A stretch of 34,161 bases of DNA from JBLNDG01 sp050261415 (lineage in GTDB: Bacteria; Bacillota; Clostridia; Lutisporales; Lutisporaceae): the NCBI GenBank assembly GCA_050261415.1, contig JBLNDG010000054.1:1-34161 (forward strand), read 5' to 3'. The notes beneath the pieces were generated by a model. The model was not told where the DNA came from. It saw nothing but the letters and a program-made list of their open reading frames with translations, and did not search any database. Shown piece by piece: positions 23,629 through 32,729 of this stretch (position 1 is its first letter; every line of letters begins with the position of its first letter). A program made the translations under genes and the position numbers.

Positions 23629-24855
23629 TTAAAGTCCTGCAGCTTTTCTTACCGCTGCCTGGTGTCCGGAATCCAGCCTGTTTCCGCTGTGAGTCCTGCT
23701 GCCTTTAAAGTGTATGCAGAATTGCCCGTTGAAGTTGTTGTTTTTTATGGACTGACCTCCATGGGGCATCCCGTTCATTGAAGCTGCAACGTTTATTTCA
23801 TTACCGGTTTTCTTATCCGTCATTGTTACTACTATTGCCCTTCTGTCCCAGCTCCAGCTGCCGTATATGCTTTTCATTATTTTTGTGTCTTCCGCAGTGA
23901 GGGGCTCGCTGTCTGCATGGTTTCTGCCGTATAACCTTTTGACCTTGAAGGATTTCCCTGTATCCACGTCGGTTACTGTGGCTATATCACCATTTTCAAA
24001 TATGTATTGTACCTCTTTGAACCAGTCAAGATATTCCCCTTTCAAAGCCGAACTGCCTGAATTGCTTTCCTCACTACCTGCAGCCCCGCTATCCTCAGCG
24101 ATTTCAGGGATTCTGATTTCCTGTCCTATTTGAGGAACGGCATCGGCCGAAAGCTTGTTTTCTTCCAATATGGCTTCTGCAGTTACACCAAAATCCTCTG
24201 CTATTGATTCAAAGCTGTCCCCTTCCTTAGCAACATAAATGTTCTTGTTATGTTCATATATAGTACCAAGCTCAGCACTGTCCTGCGTGGGAGTTTCTGT
24301 CTTGGAAGCCTCTGCCGGTTTGGTTTCAGCAGGTTTTGGTGCCACTACCTTTACTACATTCGGAATGATGATTGTCTGGCCTATATCAAGTATGGAGTCT
24401 TCAGTCAGGCCGTTAGCTTCAAGTATTGAATTTACAGATACATTGTAATCATTGGCGATATCCCAGATAGTATCACCTTTCCGGACTTTATATTTTACAT
24501 TGACTTTTGTAGTATCTTTTCTTGAAGATGATGCTCTGCCTGGTATTGTTATGTTCTTGCCTGCCAGCTTGTTTATCTGGTTTAAGGTTTGCGGACCCAA
24601 AACTCCGTCTGCATCAAGCTTGTGTGCCTTCTGAAAATCCTTGACCGCCTTTTCGGTAACTTCCCCAAAATAGCCTGTGCAGGTTTCATTAAAATACCCT
24701 AGCTTTTTAAGAGCTGCCTGTATTTCGGCAATTTTATCCGAGCTGTCGCCTTTTTTGAATATGCCGCCATCGGCATAGGCAGGAAGGATTAAAAGCAGGG
24801 AAATAGTAAAGGTCAGTACCAGCAGAAAGGTTCTTTTAAATATTGAAGCATTCAT
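23629..24855 (-). CDS. Secreted peptidoglycan-binding / double-LysM protein with conserved C-terminal domain
   Basis: A 408-residue exported protein. It has a signal peptide (to about residue 28), a PG_binding_1 domain (IAEIQAALKKLGYF, then VKDFQKAHKLDADGVLGPQT, residues about 40-95), a first LysM (YKVRKGDTIWDIANDYNVS, about 120-165), a Pro/Ala/Glu linker, a second LysM (YVAKEGDSFESIAEDFGVT, about 207-250) and a C-terminal domain of about 125 residues. That last domain contains NAVA-like EINVAASMNGMPHGG, FCIHFKGSRTH and DSGHQAAVRKAAG, with conserved His and Cys that suggest an enzyme or binding site; I know it only as a widespread uncharacterised module. Start behind GAGGAG. Expression is controlled by the c-di-AMP riboswitch directly upstream. 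Confidence 0.88.
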   Translation of the reverse strand: MNASIFKRTFLLVLTFTISLLLILPAYADGGIFKKGDSSDKIAEIQAALKKLGYFNETCTGYFGEVTEKAVKDFQKAHKLDADGVLGPQTLNQINKLAGKNITIPGRASSSRKDTTKVNVKYKVRKGDTIWDIANDYNVSVNSILEANGLTEDSILDIGQTIIIPNVVKVVAPKPAETKPAEASKTETPTQDSAELGTIYEHNKNIYVAKEGDSFESIAEDFGVTAEAILEENKLSADAVPQIGQEIRIPEIAEDSGAAGSEESNSGSSALKGEYLDWFKEVQYIFENGDIATVTDVDTGKSFKVKRLYGRNHADSEPLTAEDTKIMKSIYGSWSWDRRAIVVTMTDKKTGNEINVAASMNGMPHGGQSIKNNNFNGQFCIHFKGSRTHSGNRLDSGHQAAVRKAAGL

Positions 24856-24872
24856 GTATATTCTCCTCTCAT

Positions 24873-24990
24873 ACGGCTTACGAGGTTAGTTGACGGGTTC
24901 GGGTTGAGAGTTAACCCTAAGCATGCATTAAAATTGCATGCCATTCACCCCCATGATAGGTCCCCCGTTTCCTTAAGGAATTCAGCCTGT
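24873..24990 (-). ncRNA. Cyclic-di-AMP riboswitch (ydaO-yuaA type)
   Basis: Read on the minus strand, the leader has the ydaO core: GCTGAATTCC...GGAAACGGGGGACC at its 5' side, GGGGGTGAATGGC in the middle, an internal hairpin GCATGCA/TGCATGC, AGGGTT/AACCC, and the diagnostic CCGAACCCGTCAACTAACC followed by TCGTAAGCC. It ends about 17 bases before the start codon of the LysM gene. In this class c-di-AMP usually turns expression off. Because no terminator fits in the remaining space, control may act on the GAGAGGAG ribosome site or through the 3' pairing region. Confidence 0.93.
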
Positions 24991-24998
24991 CTACAATA

Positions 24999-25027
24999 AT
25001 TATACTATAAATCTGAAGCTGTGTGAA
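24999..25027 (-). promoter_or_regulatory. Sigma-A-like promoter of the riboswitch-LysM unit
   Basis: On the minus strand TTCACA (25022-25027), a 17-base spacer and a perfect TATAAT (24999-25004). The expected start near 24992 places the riboswitch at the very 5' end of the transcript. Confidence 0.8.
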
Positions 25028-25132
25028 GCTAATATTTTCTAGCTGTGGCAACATCATTGCATGCAGGAAATACATAACATTGGTCGAATAATTGTATAAT
25101 AAACTAAGTATTAGGGTGAAAAGGATGAAAGT

Positions 25133-25417
25133 ATGTTTAAAAGGATAAAGCTCACCATACTATATATGAGAGACAAAAATGTGTCTTTTATAAAAAAGTT
25201 CCTGATAATCGGGAGTCTGCTATATCTGATCCTTCCCATAGATATAGTGCCGGATTTTATTATAGGCTTGGGACAAATAGATGATATAGCTGTTCTGGTC
25301 TTTATTTGGTTTGCTTTAAAATCTGAGCTTGATGAATATGGGAGAAAACAGGATTTGGCAGGTTCCCGGAACCCAAAGGTTATTCCTTTTGAAACCCGGA
25401 AAAAGGATGAGAACTAG
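25133..25417 (+). CDS. YkvA-like DUF1232 membrane protein
   Basis: A 94-residue protein with a hydrophobic segment containing YLILPIDIVPDFIIGLGQIDDIAVL, split here as LILPIDIVPDF and GLGQIDDIAVL. This is the signature of DUF1232 (YkvA family), membrane-associated proteins of unknown function. The ends are basic. Start behind AAGGAT. It lies 11 bases before the CapA-like gene, so the two are probably one transcript. Confidence 0.85.
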   Translation: MFKRIKLTILYMRDKNVSFIKKFLIIGSLLYLILPIDIVPDFIIGLGQIDDIAVLVFIWFALKSELDEYGRKQDLAGSRNPKVIPFETRKKDEN

Positions 25418-25428
25418 AAGGTGATGAG

Positions 25429-26496
25429 ATGAAAAAAATTGCGGCGCTCACTCTTGTTTTTCTTTTTTTACTGATTATGGGGTGTGCTGAGGCTGAAGAT
25501 ACAGGTACACAGAGCATTGAGCCGGGGGTAACCGGAATAGTAGAGGGAGCTCCTGATGCTGTAGAACCGGAGGGTATTAGCATATCCCTTACAGGGGATA
25601 TAATGTTCGATAAATCTGTAGGTGCAGTTTTCAAGTCCAAGGGGGGAGACTACATATTTGAGGGCTATGGTAAATATCTGAAGGAAAGCGATATGGTATT
25701 TGGGAACCTTGAAACGGCCCTTTCAACCATTGGGCAGCCTATGAAGGATAAGGAGTATACGTTCAGGAGCAGTCCACAAGCGGCTGAGGCATTGAAGCAG
25801 TATAACTATACGGCTTTAAGCGTAGCCAATAACCATGTGTTGGATTTTGGCCCCAGGGCTTTTATTGATACTCTGAAGGCATTGGAGAACAACGGAGTCC
25901 GGTACTCCGGAGGCGGATACAACCGCCACGAGGCTGAAGAGGGAGTTTTTATAGAAAAGAATGGTATTAAGGTAGGTTTTGTTGCCTTTACCAGGGTGGT
26001 TCCCAGTGTGGATTGGTATGCCGGAACGCGGAAACCCGGAATAATAGGAGCTTATAAAGTGCATGAGGCGGTGGTGCTTGATACCATAAAAAGCCTTAAG
26101 AGCCAGTGCGACATCCTGGTAGTGTCTGTTCATTGGGGCAAAGAGGGTTCTGTAACGGTGAGAAAGGAAGAGGTAGAGATTGCTCATAAAATGGTAGATT
26201 CAGGTGCCGACATAATAACCGGACATCATCCCCATGTTGTGCAGCCTATCGAAATGTATAAGGGCAAGCCCATTTTCTACAGTCTGGGCAATTTTATTTT
26301 TACGACTTCCCATTCCGAGTTGTGCAATAAAACTATGGTAGCTACTGTAAAGGTTGATAAGGAGAAAAAAATAGAGTCTGTCAAAATAGTCCCGGGAATA
26401 ATAAAGCTTGGCAGGCCGTTCCCTATGGAAGATAAACAAAGAAAAGAATTTATTGAATACCTTAATAGAATGAATATAAATTTAAAGTTAGAATAA
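25429..26496 (+). CDS. CapA-like lipoprotein (PGA_cap metallophosphatase fold)
   Basis: A 355-residue lipoprotein with lipobox LIMGC (Cys19), an acidic linker to about residue 45, and a PGA_cap domain: ISLTGDIMFDKSV, FGNLETALS, SVANNHVLDFG, KVGFVAFTRV, VVSVHWGKE, GHHPHVVQP and FYSLGNFIF. The Asp, Asn and His residues follow the calcineurin-like metal site pattern. The family is named for poly-gamma-glutamate synthesis (CapA/PgsA), but single-copy clostridial members without capB/capC have no proven role. Here no other cap gene is present, so a cell-envelope phosphatase or hydrolase is more likely. Start behind GAAGGTGATG. Confidence 0.87.
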   Translation: MKKIAALTLVFLFLLIMGCAEAEDTGTQSIEPGVTGIVEGAPDAVEPEGISISLTGDIMFDKSVGAVFKSKGGDYIFEGYGKYLKESDMVFGNLETALSTIGQPMKDKEYTFRSSPQAAEALKQYNYTALSVANNHVLDFGPRAFIDTLKALENNGVRYSGGGYNRHEAEEGVFIEKNGIKVGFVAFTRVVPSVDWYAGTRKPGIIGAYKVHEAVVLDTIKSLKSQCDILVVSVHWGKEGSVTVRKEEVEIAHKMVDSGADIITGHHPHVVQPIEMYKGKPIFYSLGNFIFTTSHSELCNKTMVATVKVDKEKKIESVKIVPGIIKLGRPFPMEDKQRKEFIEYLNRMNINLKLE

Positions 26497-26603
26497 TTTG
26501 GAATATTTTTCTCAACATATAATATAATATTCAATGTGCCGAAAATGCCCTGTTGCTGTATGACAACCGAATCTGCCGCCTTGTTTTGCTATGGGATATA
26601 CAT

Positions 26604-26631
26604 TTGATAAACAGCAATTAAGGTATATTTT
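26604..26631 (+). promoter_or_regulatory. Possible promoter upstream of the glg cluster
   Basis: TTGATA (26604-26609), a 16-base spacer and TATTTT (26626-26631) in the 233-base gap before glgB. The match is modest. Nothing else was recognised in this gap. Confidence 0.25.
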
Positions 26632-26729
26632 TCTTTTTTGTATGTTTGCAGCAGGATTCAAATCTGTAATGTAGAACTATAGTATAACATTCAGAATATT
26701 CAAAAATTGACTTGAAGTGGTGATAAAGT

Positions 26730-28685
26730 ATGAGTATGCCATCTCTCAGTATTTATGATGCTTACCTGTTCCGGGAGGGAAGTCATTTCGAGAGCTACAG
26801 GTTTTTTGGCGCGCATCTGGACAGCTTCGAAGGTTCGGAGGGGGCTGTATTTCGCGTGTGGGCACCTAATGCAGCGGAAGTGAGGGTCATAGGTGACTTT
26901 AATGGTTGGAACGGGGAAAGGCATCCCATGCAGAAGGATGAGAAATCCGGCATATGGTCAATTTTCATACCGGGGATAAAGCATTGGGATATGTATAAGT
27001 ATGAGATATGCACATCAACTGGCAGCATTGTGGCAAAGGCTGACCCTTATGGGTTCTATTCGGAGCTCAGACCGGGAACTGCTTCCAAGGTAGTTTCTTT
27101 GGAGGGATATGAGTGGCAGGACTCAAAATGGCTTGAAGTAAGGAAGAATGCCAATCTGTATGAAAGCCCGATTAATATATACGAGGTTCATGCAGGCTCG
27201 TGGAAAAGGAAATGGGATGGGGAGTTTTTTTCATACCGGGAATTCGCCGATGAAGTCATAGATTATGTCTGTTATATGGGTTATACCCACATAGAACTGC
27301 TTCCTGTCACCGAGCATCCCTATGACGGATCATGGGGATACCAGTCTACAGGCTACTATTCTGTAACGAGCAGATATGGTTCTCCCTATGATTTTATGTA
27401 TTTCGTGAATAAGTGCCACCAGAAGGGAATAGGAGTAATACTTGACTGGGTGCCGGGGCATTTCTGCAAGGATGAGCATGGCTTGAGACTTTTTGATGGT
27501 ACTACACTATACGAATATAGTGACCCAAGAAAAGGTGAAAACCTGGGTTGGGGAACGAGCCATTTTGATCTGGGAAAGCCGGAGGTACAGAGTTACCTGA
27601 TTTCAAACGCTGTATTCTGGTTCGATGTTTACCATATAGACGGCATACGGGTTGATGCAGTAGCAAGCATGCTTTATCTCGACTATGAAAGAAAGCAGGG
27701 GGAGTGGACCCCTAACAAATATGGGGGCAGGGAGAACCTTGAAGCTGTAGACTTCATAAAGAAGCTTAATACAGCTGTATTCGGACGCTACCCCAATATA
27801 CTGATGATAGCAGAAGAATCAACTACATGGCCTCTTGTAACTGCACCTTCATATCTGGGCGGGCTGGGGTTCAATTACAAATGGAATATGGGCTGGATGA
27901 ATGATATGCTGAAATATATGGAGTTGGACCCGATACATAGAAAATGGCATCATAACCTCATTACATTTTCATTTATGTATACATACTCGGAAAACTATGT
28001 GCTTCCTTTTTCCCATGATGAGGTCGTACATGGTAAAAAATCGCTTCTCAATAAAATGCCGGGGGATTACTGGCAGAAGTTTGCCAATCTGAGGGTATTA
28101 TACGGATATATGGCTGCTCATCCCGGGAAGAAGCTGCTTTTTATGGGAGGGGAGTTCGGACAGTCCATAGAATGGCGGTATGACTACGGACTGGAATGGG
28201 TGCTTCTTGAGTATGAGCTGCATAGAAAAATGCAGTATTATGTGAAATACTTGAATGATTTGTATAGAAATGAGCCTGCACTATGGGAGCTTGATCATAG
28301 GGAAGAGGGGTTTGAATGGATAGACCCGGACAACTCCAGGCAAAGTATTGTTATACTCATGCGGAACGGCCGCAATGAAGGGGATGCCATCATTATTGTA
28401 TGCAATTTCACTCCGGTAACCTATAAAAAGTACAGGATTGGATTGCCTTATAACTGCAAATATGAAGAAATATTCAATAGCGACTGGATGGAGTTCGGAG
28501 GTTCGGACCGCAGAAATAACGTGACTGTGCCGGCGGAAGCCTATAAATGGCATAACCGGCAATATTCAGCTGAGATTCAGGTTCCGCCCCTTGCTGCGGT
28601 ATACCTAAAGCCGGTAAATTATAAGCCGGAAAAAGCAAAGGCAGAGGCAGCAAGTATAGAGCTGCCAGAGCTCGAGCTCGTCTGA
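26730..28685 (+). CDS. glgB: 1,4-alpha-glucan branching enzyme
   Basis: A 651-residue GH13 branching enzyme that makes the alpha-1,6 branch points of glycogen. It has an N-terminal CBM48 (VFRVWAPNAAEVRVIGDFNGW), the (beta/alpha)8 barrel with DWVPGHF, GIRVDAV (nucleophile Asp309), the acid Glu362 in AEEST and Asp430 in FSHDEVVHGK. The spacing 309-362-430 equals D405-E458-D526 of E. coli GlgB. A C-terminal beta domain completes it. The length is that of the shorter, single-CBM48 form. The ribosome site is weak (TGGTGAT). First gene of the glg cluster. Confidence 0.96.
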   Translation: MSMPSLSIYDAYLFREGSHFESYRFFGAHLDSFEGSEGAVFRVWAPNAAEVRVIGDFNGWNGERHPMQKDEKSGIWSIFIPGIKHWDMYKYEICTSTGSIVAKADPYGFYSELRPGTASKVVSLEGYEWQDSKWLEVRKNANLYESPINIYEVHAGSWKRKWDGEFFSYREFADEVIDYVCYMGYTHIELLPVTEHPYDGSWGYQSTGYYSVTSRYGSPYDFMYFVNKCHQKGIGVILDWVPGHFCKDEHGLRLFDGTTLYEYSDPRKGENLGWGTSHFDLGKPEVQSYLISNAVFWFDVYHIDGIRVDAVASMLYLDYERKQGEWTPNKYGGRENLEAVDFIKKLNTAVFGRYPNILMIAEESTTWPLVTAPSYLGGLGFNYKWNMGWMNDMLKYMELDPIHRKWHHNLITFSFMYTYSENYVLPFSHDEVVHGKKSLLNKMPGDYWQKFANLRVLYGYMAAHPGKKLLFMGGEFGQSIEWRYDYGLEWVLLEYELHRKMQYYVKYLNDLYRNEPALWELDHREEGFEWIDPDNSRQSIVILMRNGRNEGDAIIIVCNFTPVTYKKYRIGLPYNCKYEEIFNSDWMEFGGSDRRNNVTVPAEAYKWHNRQYSAEIQVPPLAAVYLKPVNYKPEKAKAEAASIELPELELV

Positions 28686-28777
28686 AGCTGTGGAAAACGT
28701 AAAATTTATTATGCAATATCTCGGATTTATGTCATAAGTATATATAAATAAAATTTAAAACAAAGGGAGGGGTGTGC

Positions 28778-29932
28778 ATGAGAAAGAAAGAATGGATTGC
28801 TATGATTTTGGCCGGAGGACAGGGCAGCAGACTTACGCTGCTTACTAAAAAGATTGCAAAGCCTGCTGTGTACTTTGGCGGAAAATACAGAATAATCGAC
28901 TTCGTACTCAGCAACTGTTCCAATTCCGGTATAGATACTGTAGGTGTTCTGACACAGTATCAGCCTCTGGTTTTAAATTCTTACATAGGAATAGGAAGCC
29001 CCTGGGACCTTGACCGGAAAAATGGCGGAGTCACTTTACTTCCGCCATATATGAATGAAAAGGGAGGGGAATGGTATAAGGGCACAGCTAATGCCATATA
29101 CCAGAACATCAACTTTATTGATGAACATAATCCTGACTATGTCCTGATGCTGTCAGGGGACCACATATATAAGATGGACTATTCCGTCATGCTGGATTAC
29201 CATAAGGAAAAGGAAGCAGAAGTCACTATTGGTGTAATTGAGGTACACTGGGATGAAACAAACAGGTTCGGAATCATGAATACAGAACCGGACGGACGTA
29301 TTTATGAGTTTGAGGAAAAGCCCAAGCAGGCAAAGAGCAATATGGCTTCGATGGGTATTTATATTTTTAATTGGGATATATTGAGAAAGTTTCTTATAGA
29401 AGATGAAATGGATCCGAACTCCAGCAACGATTTTGGGAAGAATGTCATTCCACAGATGCTTAAATCAGGTATTAAGCTCTTTGCATATCCCTTCAAAGGA
29501 TACTGGAAGGATGTGGGGACAATAGAGAGCCTTTGGGAGGCCAATATGGATCTTCTGAAGGAGGATAACAAGCTCAATCTGTATGACTCCAAGTGGAAGA
29601 TTTATTCGGTAAACCCGATAAGACCTCCGCACTATGCCGGCGAGAACGCCGTTATAAAGGGGTCGATGGTTGGCGAGGGCTGTGTGATTTATGGCGAAGT
29701 TCATAATTCGGTGCTGTTCCCGGGTGTTTATGTGGGGAAGAATACCAAAGTCGTAGATACAGTGGTAATGCCCAAGGTATTAATAGGTGACAACGTTACT
29801 GTTGAGCGTGCAATTATCGGCCTGGAATCAGTGATAAAAGACGGCTGCAGGGTTGGGAATGCGGCTTCCAAGGCGATAACACTTGTAGGAGAGTTTGAGG
29901 AGCTTGCAGAAAACACAGTCTATAAGTATTGA
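28778..29932 (+). CDS. glgC: Glucose-1-phosphate adenylyltransferase, catalytic subunit
   Basis: A 384-residue ADP-glucose pyrophosphorylase. It has the nucleotide-binding GGQGSRL (13-19), KPAVYFGGKYRIIDF, YKGTANAIYQN, LSGDHIYKMDY, FGIMN, FEEKP and YWKDVGTIESLWEAN, followed by a C-terminal left-handed beta-helix. It makes ADP-glucose, the donor for GlgA. ATG 28778 is chosen over GTG 28772 because GGGAGGGG ends about 6 bases upstream. One Leu-rich variation, TLLTKK, replaces the usual GVLTKK after the loop. It follows glgB by 92 bases. Confidence 0.96.
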   Translation: MRKKEWIAMILAGGQGSRLTLLTKKIAKPAVYFGGKYRIIDFVLSNCSNSGIDTVGVLTQYQPLVLNSYIGIGSPWDLDRKNGGVTLLPPYMNEKGGEWYKGTANAIYQNINFIDEHNPDYVLMLSGDHIYKMDYSVMLDYHKEKEAEVTIGVIEVHWDETNRFGIMNTEPDGRIYEFEEKPKQAKSNMASMGIYIFNWDILRKFLIEDEMDPNSSNDFGKNVIPQMLKSGIKLFAYPFKGYWKDVGTIESLWEANMDLLKEDNKLNLYDSKWKIYSVNPIRPPHYAGENAVIKGSMVGEGCVIYGEVHNSVLFPGVYVGKNTKVVDTVVMPKVLIGDNVTVERAIIGLESVIKDGCRVGNAASKAITLVGEFEELAENTVYKY

Positions 29933-29965
29933 TACGCGATATATTCAATATAAGGAGGGATAGTC

Positions 29966-31084
29966 ATGTTGGACTACATGGGAATTGTCAATTTGAGCGA
30001 GCGGGAGGACAACATCAAGGAACTGACGTATAACAGGCCTATTGCATCGATACCGATTGCAGGAAGATACAGGGTGATAGATTTTGCCCTTTCAAATATG
30101 GTAAACGCGGGGATACAGAATGTAAGCATTTTTACCCAGAATAAATACAGGTCACTTTTGGACCATCTTGGGACAGGAAAAGCATGGGACCTTGACAGAA
30201 AAAACGACGGTTTGTTTATACTCACACCTATGTTTGATTATTATACTCTGGGCGTGTACAGGGGCGATATAGAGAATTTCAAGAATCATATTGACTATAT
30301 ACACCTTAGCAAGCAGAACAATGTAATAATTACCGCCAGCAATATGGTTTGCAATGTGAACTATAAAGACGCAATAAAGCAGCATAACGAGTCCGGGGCA
30401 GACATAACTCTGGTGTACAAACGGTCGGATAACTATATTGAGGATTTCCGGCAGTGCGGCATATTAACTCTTGATAAGACAGGTAGGGTAACCGGAATTG
30501 ATATAAATACGGGAAAGAAAAGCGAAGATAACGTATCCATGGAAATGTACATCATGAAAAAATCATTATTTCTGGATATTGTACATACCTGTGTATCGAG
30601 AGGGGATTGTGATTATTTCAAGGATGCGGTGCAGAGAAACCTTGATAAATTCAAAGTGTACGGGTACAGGTACGATGGATATCTGGGTTGTATAAATTCA
30701 ATACAAAGCTATTACAAAGTGAATATGGAGCTTTTGAATCTGGACATTTCAAGGGAGCTGTTCTTTAAAAACGGGCTTATATATACCAAAATAAAGGATG
30801 AACCTCCGGCAAAGTATAACAAGGGTGCAAGTGTGGTAAATTCACTTGTGGCCAACGGGTGCATAATCGACGGGCACATTGAAAACAGCATAATATTCAG
30901 AAGTGTGAAAGTGCATAAAGGGGCAGTGATAAAAAACAGTATCATAATGCAAAACTGTGTGATAGAAGAAAACGCTTTTTTGAGAAATGTAATATTGGAT
31001 AAAAACGTAAGAATAACAAAGGAAAAGCAGCTAAAAGGTGACGAAAGCTACCCTATAGTTATTGAGAAAAAAGCAATAATATAG
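29966..31084 (+). CDS. glgD: Glucose-1-phosphate adenylyltransferase, GlgD subunit
   Basis: A 372-residue GlgC paralogue. It keeps PIAGRYRVIDFALSN, the SNMVCNVNY counterpart of GDHIYKMDY, and the beta-helix with several hexapeptide turns near residues 280-350. It lacks the GGxGxRL loop and the catalytic Asp motif, so it is a regulatory or stabilising subunit, as known for Firmicutes GlgD in the GlgC/GlgD heterotetramer. AAGGAGG lies at ideal distance from ATG 29966. It follows glgC by 33 bases. Confidence 0.94.
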   Translation: MLDYMGIVNLSEREDNIKELTYNRPIASIPIAGRYRVIDFALSNMVNAGIQNVSIFTQNKYRSLLDHLGTGKAWDLDRKNDGLFILTPMFDYYTLGVYRGDIENFKNHIDYIHLSKQNNVIITASNMVCNVNYKDAIKQHNESGADITLVYKRSDNYIEDFRQCGILTLDKTGRVTGIDINTGKKSEDNVSMEMYIMKKSLFLDIVHTCVSRGDCDYFKDAVQRNLDKFKVYGYRYDGYLGCINSIQSYYKVNMELLNLDISRELFFKNGLIYTKIKDEPPAKYNKGASVVNSLVANGCIIDGHIENSIIFRSVKVHKGAVIKNSIIMQNCVIEENAFLRNVILDKNVRITKEKQLKGDESYPIVIEKKAII

Positions 31085-31088
31085 TTTG

Positions 31089-31113
31089 AAGCTTTTATGA
31101 AATATAAAAGCTT
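31089..31113. repeat. Perfect hairpin between glgD and glgA
   Basis: AAGCTTTTAT/ATAAAAGCTT, 10 bp, with a 5-base loop, in the 53-base gap. No T-run follows, so it is probably an mRNA processing or stability element rather than a terminator. Confidence 0.55.
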
Positions 31114-31137
31114 TGAACAGGGTGAGGAGTAGATTCT

Positions 31138-32562
31138 ATGAAAATACTTTTTATAGCCTCAGAGACTTTTCCGTTCATAAAGACAAGCGGTCTGGGCGAT
31201 GTGATATTCTGGTTGCCCAAGGAACTTAGAAAGCTTGGTATAGATGCCAGGGTAATGATTCCGAAGTATGGCGATATTGCGGACTTTTTCAGGGAAAAAA
31301 TGTCTTGCATCAGTATTTTTAACGTACCGGTAGGTTGGCGGAATCAATACTGCGGTATAGAAGAGCTTAAATATGAGGGAATGCCGTTTTACTTTGTAGA
31401 TAATGAGTATTACTTCAAAAGACAAGGGATATATGGCTTTTATGATGAGGCAGAGAGGTATGCCTTTTTCTGCAGAGCAGCACTGGAAGCAATAAAATAT
31501 ATGGATTTCAAACCGGATGTGCTGCACTGCCACGACTGGCAGACCGGAATGGTAAATGTGCTGCTTCACGCCCACTACTCTGAGGATCCTGAATATACTG
31601 GTATCAAGACTGTTTATACAATACATAACCTGATGCACCAGGGAACATTTCCAAAGGAAATTCTGGGAGAACTGCTGAACCTTTCCGAGGATTACTTCAA
31701 TATTGATTCTGTGGAGTTCTTTGGGGGAGTGAGCTTCATGAAGGGAGGCATCAACTACTCCGATATAATTACGACTATAAGCAGTACTTATGCGGAGGAA
31801 ATTCAGACACCCTTCTTCGGTGAAAGGCTTGATGACCTTTTCAGAAAGAAGAGGGAGGCTCTTCACGGAATAGTTAACGGTATTGACTATGGCTCCTACA
31901 ACCCGGAAAAGGATAGAGCCATTTATGTGAAATATAATTCCAAAAGCATAAAGAATAAGGCGGAAAACAAGCTTAAGCTGCAGGCGGAGTTAAAGCTTCC
32001 AATAAACAGGGATGTTCCGATGCTGGCAATGGTTTCCGACCTTATACGGCAAAAAGGTATTGACATTATCGCACACAGCCTGGATGAGATATTATCCGTG
32101 GATGTACAGCTGGTTGTTTTGGGAGTGGGAGACAGCGGTTACGAAGCATTATTCAGGAGCTGCTCGGAAAAGTACCCGGAGAAGCTTTCGTGTAATATAA
32201 CCAATAATGATGTATTAGCCAGGAAGATATTTGCAGCATCCGACATTTACCTCAAGCCTTCACTGTTTGAACCTTGCGGAATTGCACAGCTTATAGCCCT
32301 TAGATACGGCAGTATACCTGTTGTAAGAGAAACCGGAGGACTCAAGGATACAGTGAAGTCCTACGATGAAAATACCGGGGAAGGCAACGGTATCAGTTTC
32401 AGCCAGTATAATCCACAGGAGCTGCTTCGTGCAGTAAAGAGAGCAATTGCCTTGTATAATGGGGATTCGTGGAAGCAAATAGTAAATAATGCTATGAAAG
32501 AGGACTTCAGCTGGAAAAAAACGGCGGTTTCATATAAAAAGCTTTATCAGAATCTGATTTGA
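31138..32562 (+). CDS. glgA: Glycogen synthase (GT5)
   Basis: A 474-residue ADP-glucose-dependent glycogen synthase with a GT-B fold. KTSGLGD (15-21) is the donor-binding loop (usually KTGGLGD; Ser replaces Gly17). HCHDWQTG, TIHNLMHQG, GIVNGIDY and the C-terminal KPSLFEPCGIAQLIALRYGSIPVVRETGGLKDTV with the E-x7-E pair follow. The GAGGAG site lies about 9 bases upstream. It is the last gene before a terminator. Confidence 0.95.
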   Translation: MKILFIASETFPFIKTSGLGDVIFWLPKELRKLGIDARVMIPKYGDIADFFREKMSCISIFNVPVGWRNQYCGIEELKYEGMPFYFVDNEYYFKRQGIYGFYDEAERYAFFCRAALEAIKYMDFKPDVLHCHDWQTGMVNVLLHAHYSEDPEYTGIKTVYTIHNLMHQGTFPKEILGELLNLSEDYFNIDSVEFFGGVSFMKGGINYSDIITTISSTYAEEIQTPFFGERLDDLFRKKREALHGIVNGIDYGSYNPEKDRAIYVKYNSKSIKNKAENKLKLQAELKLPINRDVPMLAMVSDLIRQKGIDIIAHSLDEILSVDVQLVVLGVGDSGYEALFRSCSEKYPEKLSCNITNNDVLARKIFAASDIYLKPSLFEPCGIAQLIALRYGSIPVVRETGGLKDTVKSYDENTGEGNGISFSQYNPQELLRAVKRAIALYNGDSWKQIVNNAMKEDFSWKKTAVSYKKLYQNLI

Positions 32563-32568
32563 AAAATA

Positions 32569-32590
32569 GGCGCTTCTTATGCGCTTTTTT
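32569..32590 (+). terminator. Terminator after glgA
   Basis: A short GCGC/GCGC stem, possibly extended by a G-T pair, with a 7-base loop and a run of six T, 7 bases after the glgA stop. Confidence 0.65.
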
Positions 32591-32633
32591 CTTATCCTTG
32601 AACAAAAAATATACCTGCAAATCCTTGAATTAT

Positions 32634-32717
32634 ATATGTCGTGAAAAAGATTTATCATACAAAATCAGTTGAAGCGTCTGATTTTGTGTTATTAAATATG
32701 TACTTTTCACGACATAT
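32634..32717. repeat. Nested double hairpin upstream of glgP
   Basis: An outer perfect 14-bp stem ATATGTCGTGAAAA (32634-32647) with TTTTCACGACATAT (32704-32717) encloses an inner perfect 10-bp stem ACAAAATCAG (32659-32668) with CTGATTTTGT (32678-32687). No ORF lies inside. Confidence 0.7.
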
Positions 32718-32729
32718 GAATTGAGGAAA

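Noticed and set aside
25429..26496. Part of a poly-gamma-glutamate capsule operon
   Set aside because: Only the CapA-like protein is present; no CapB ligase or CapC is adjacent.
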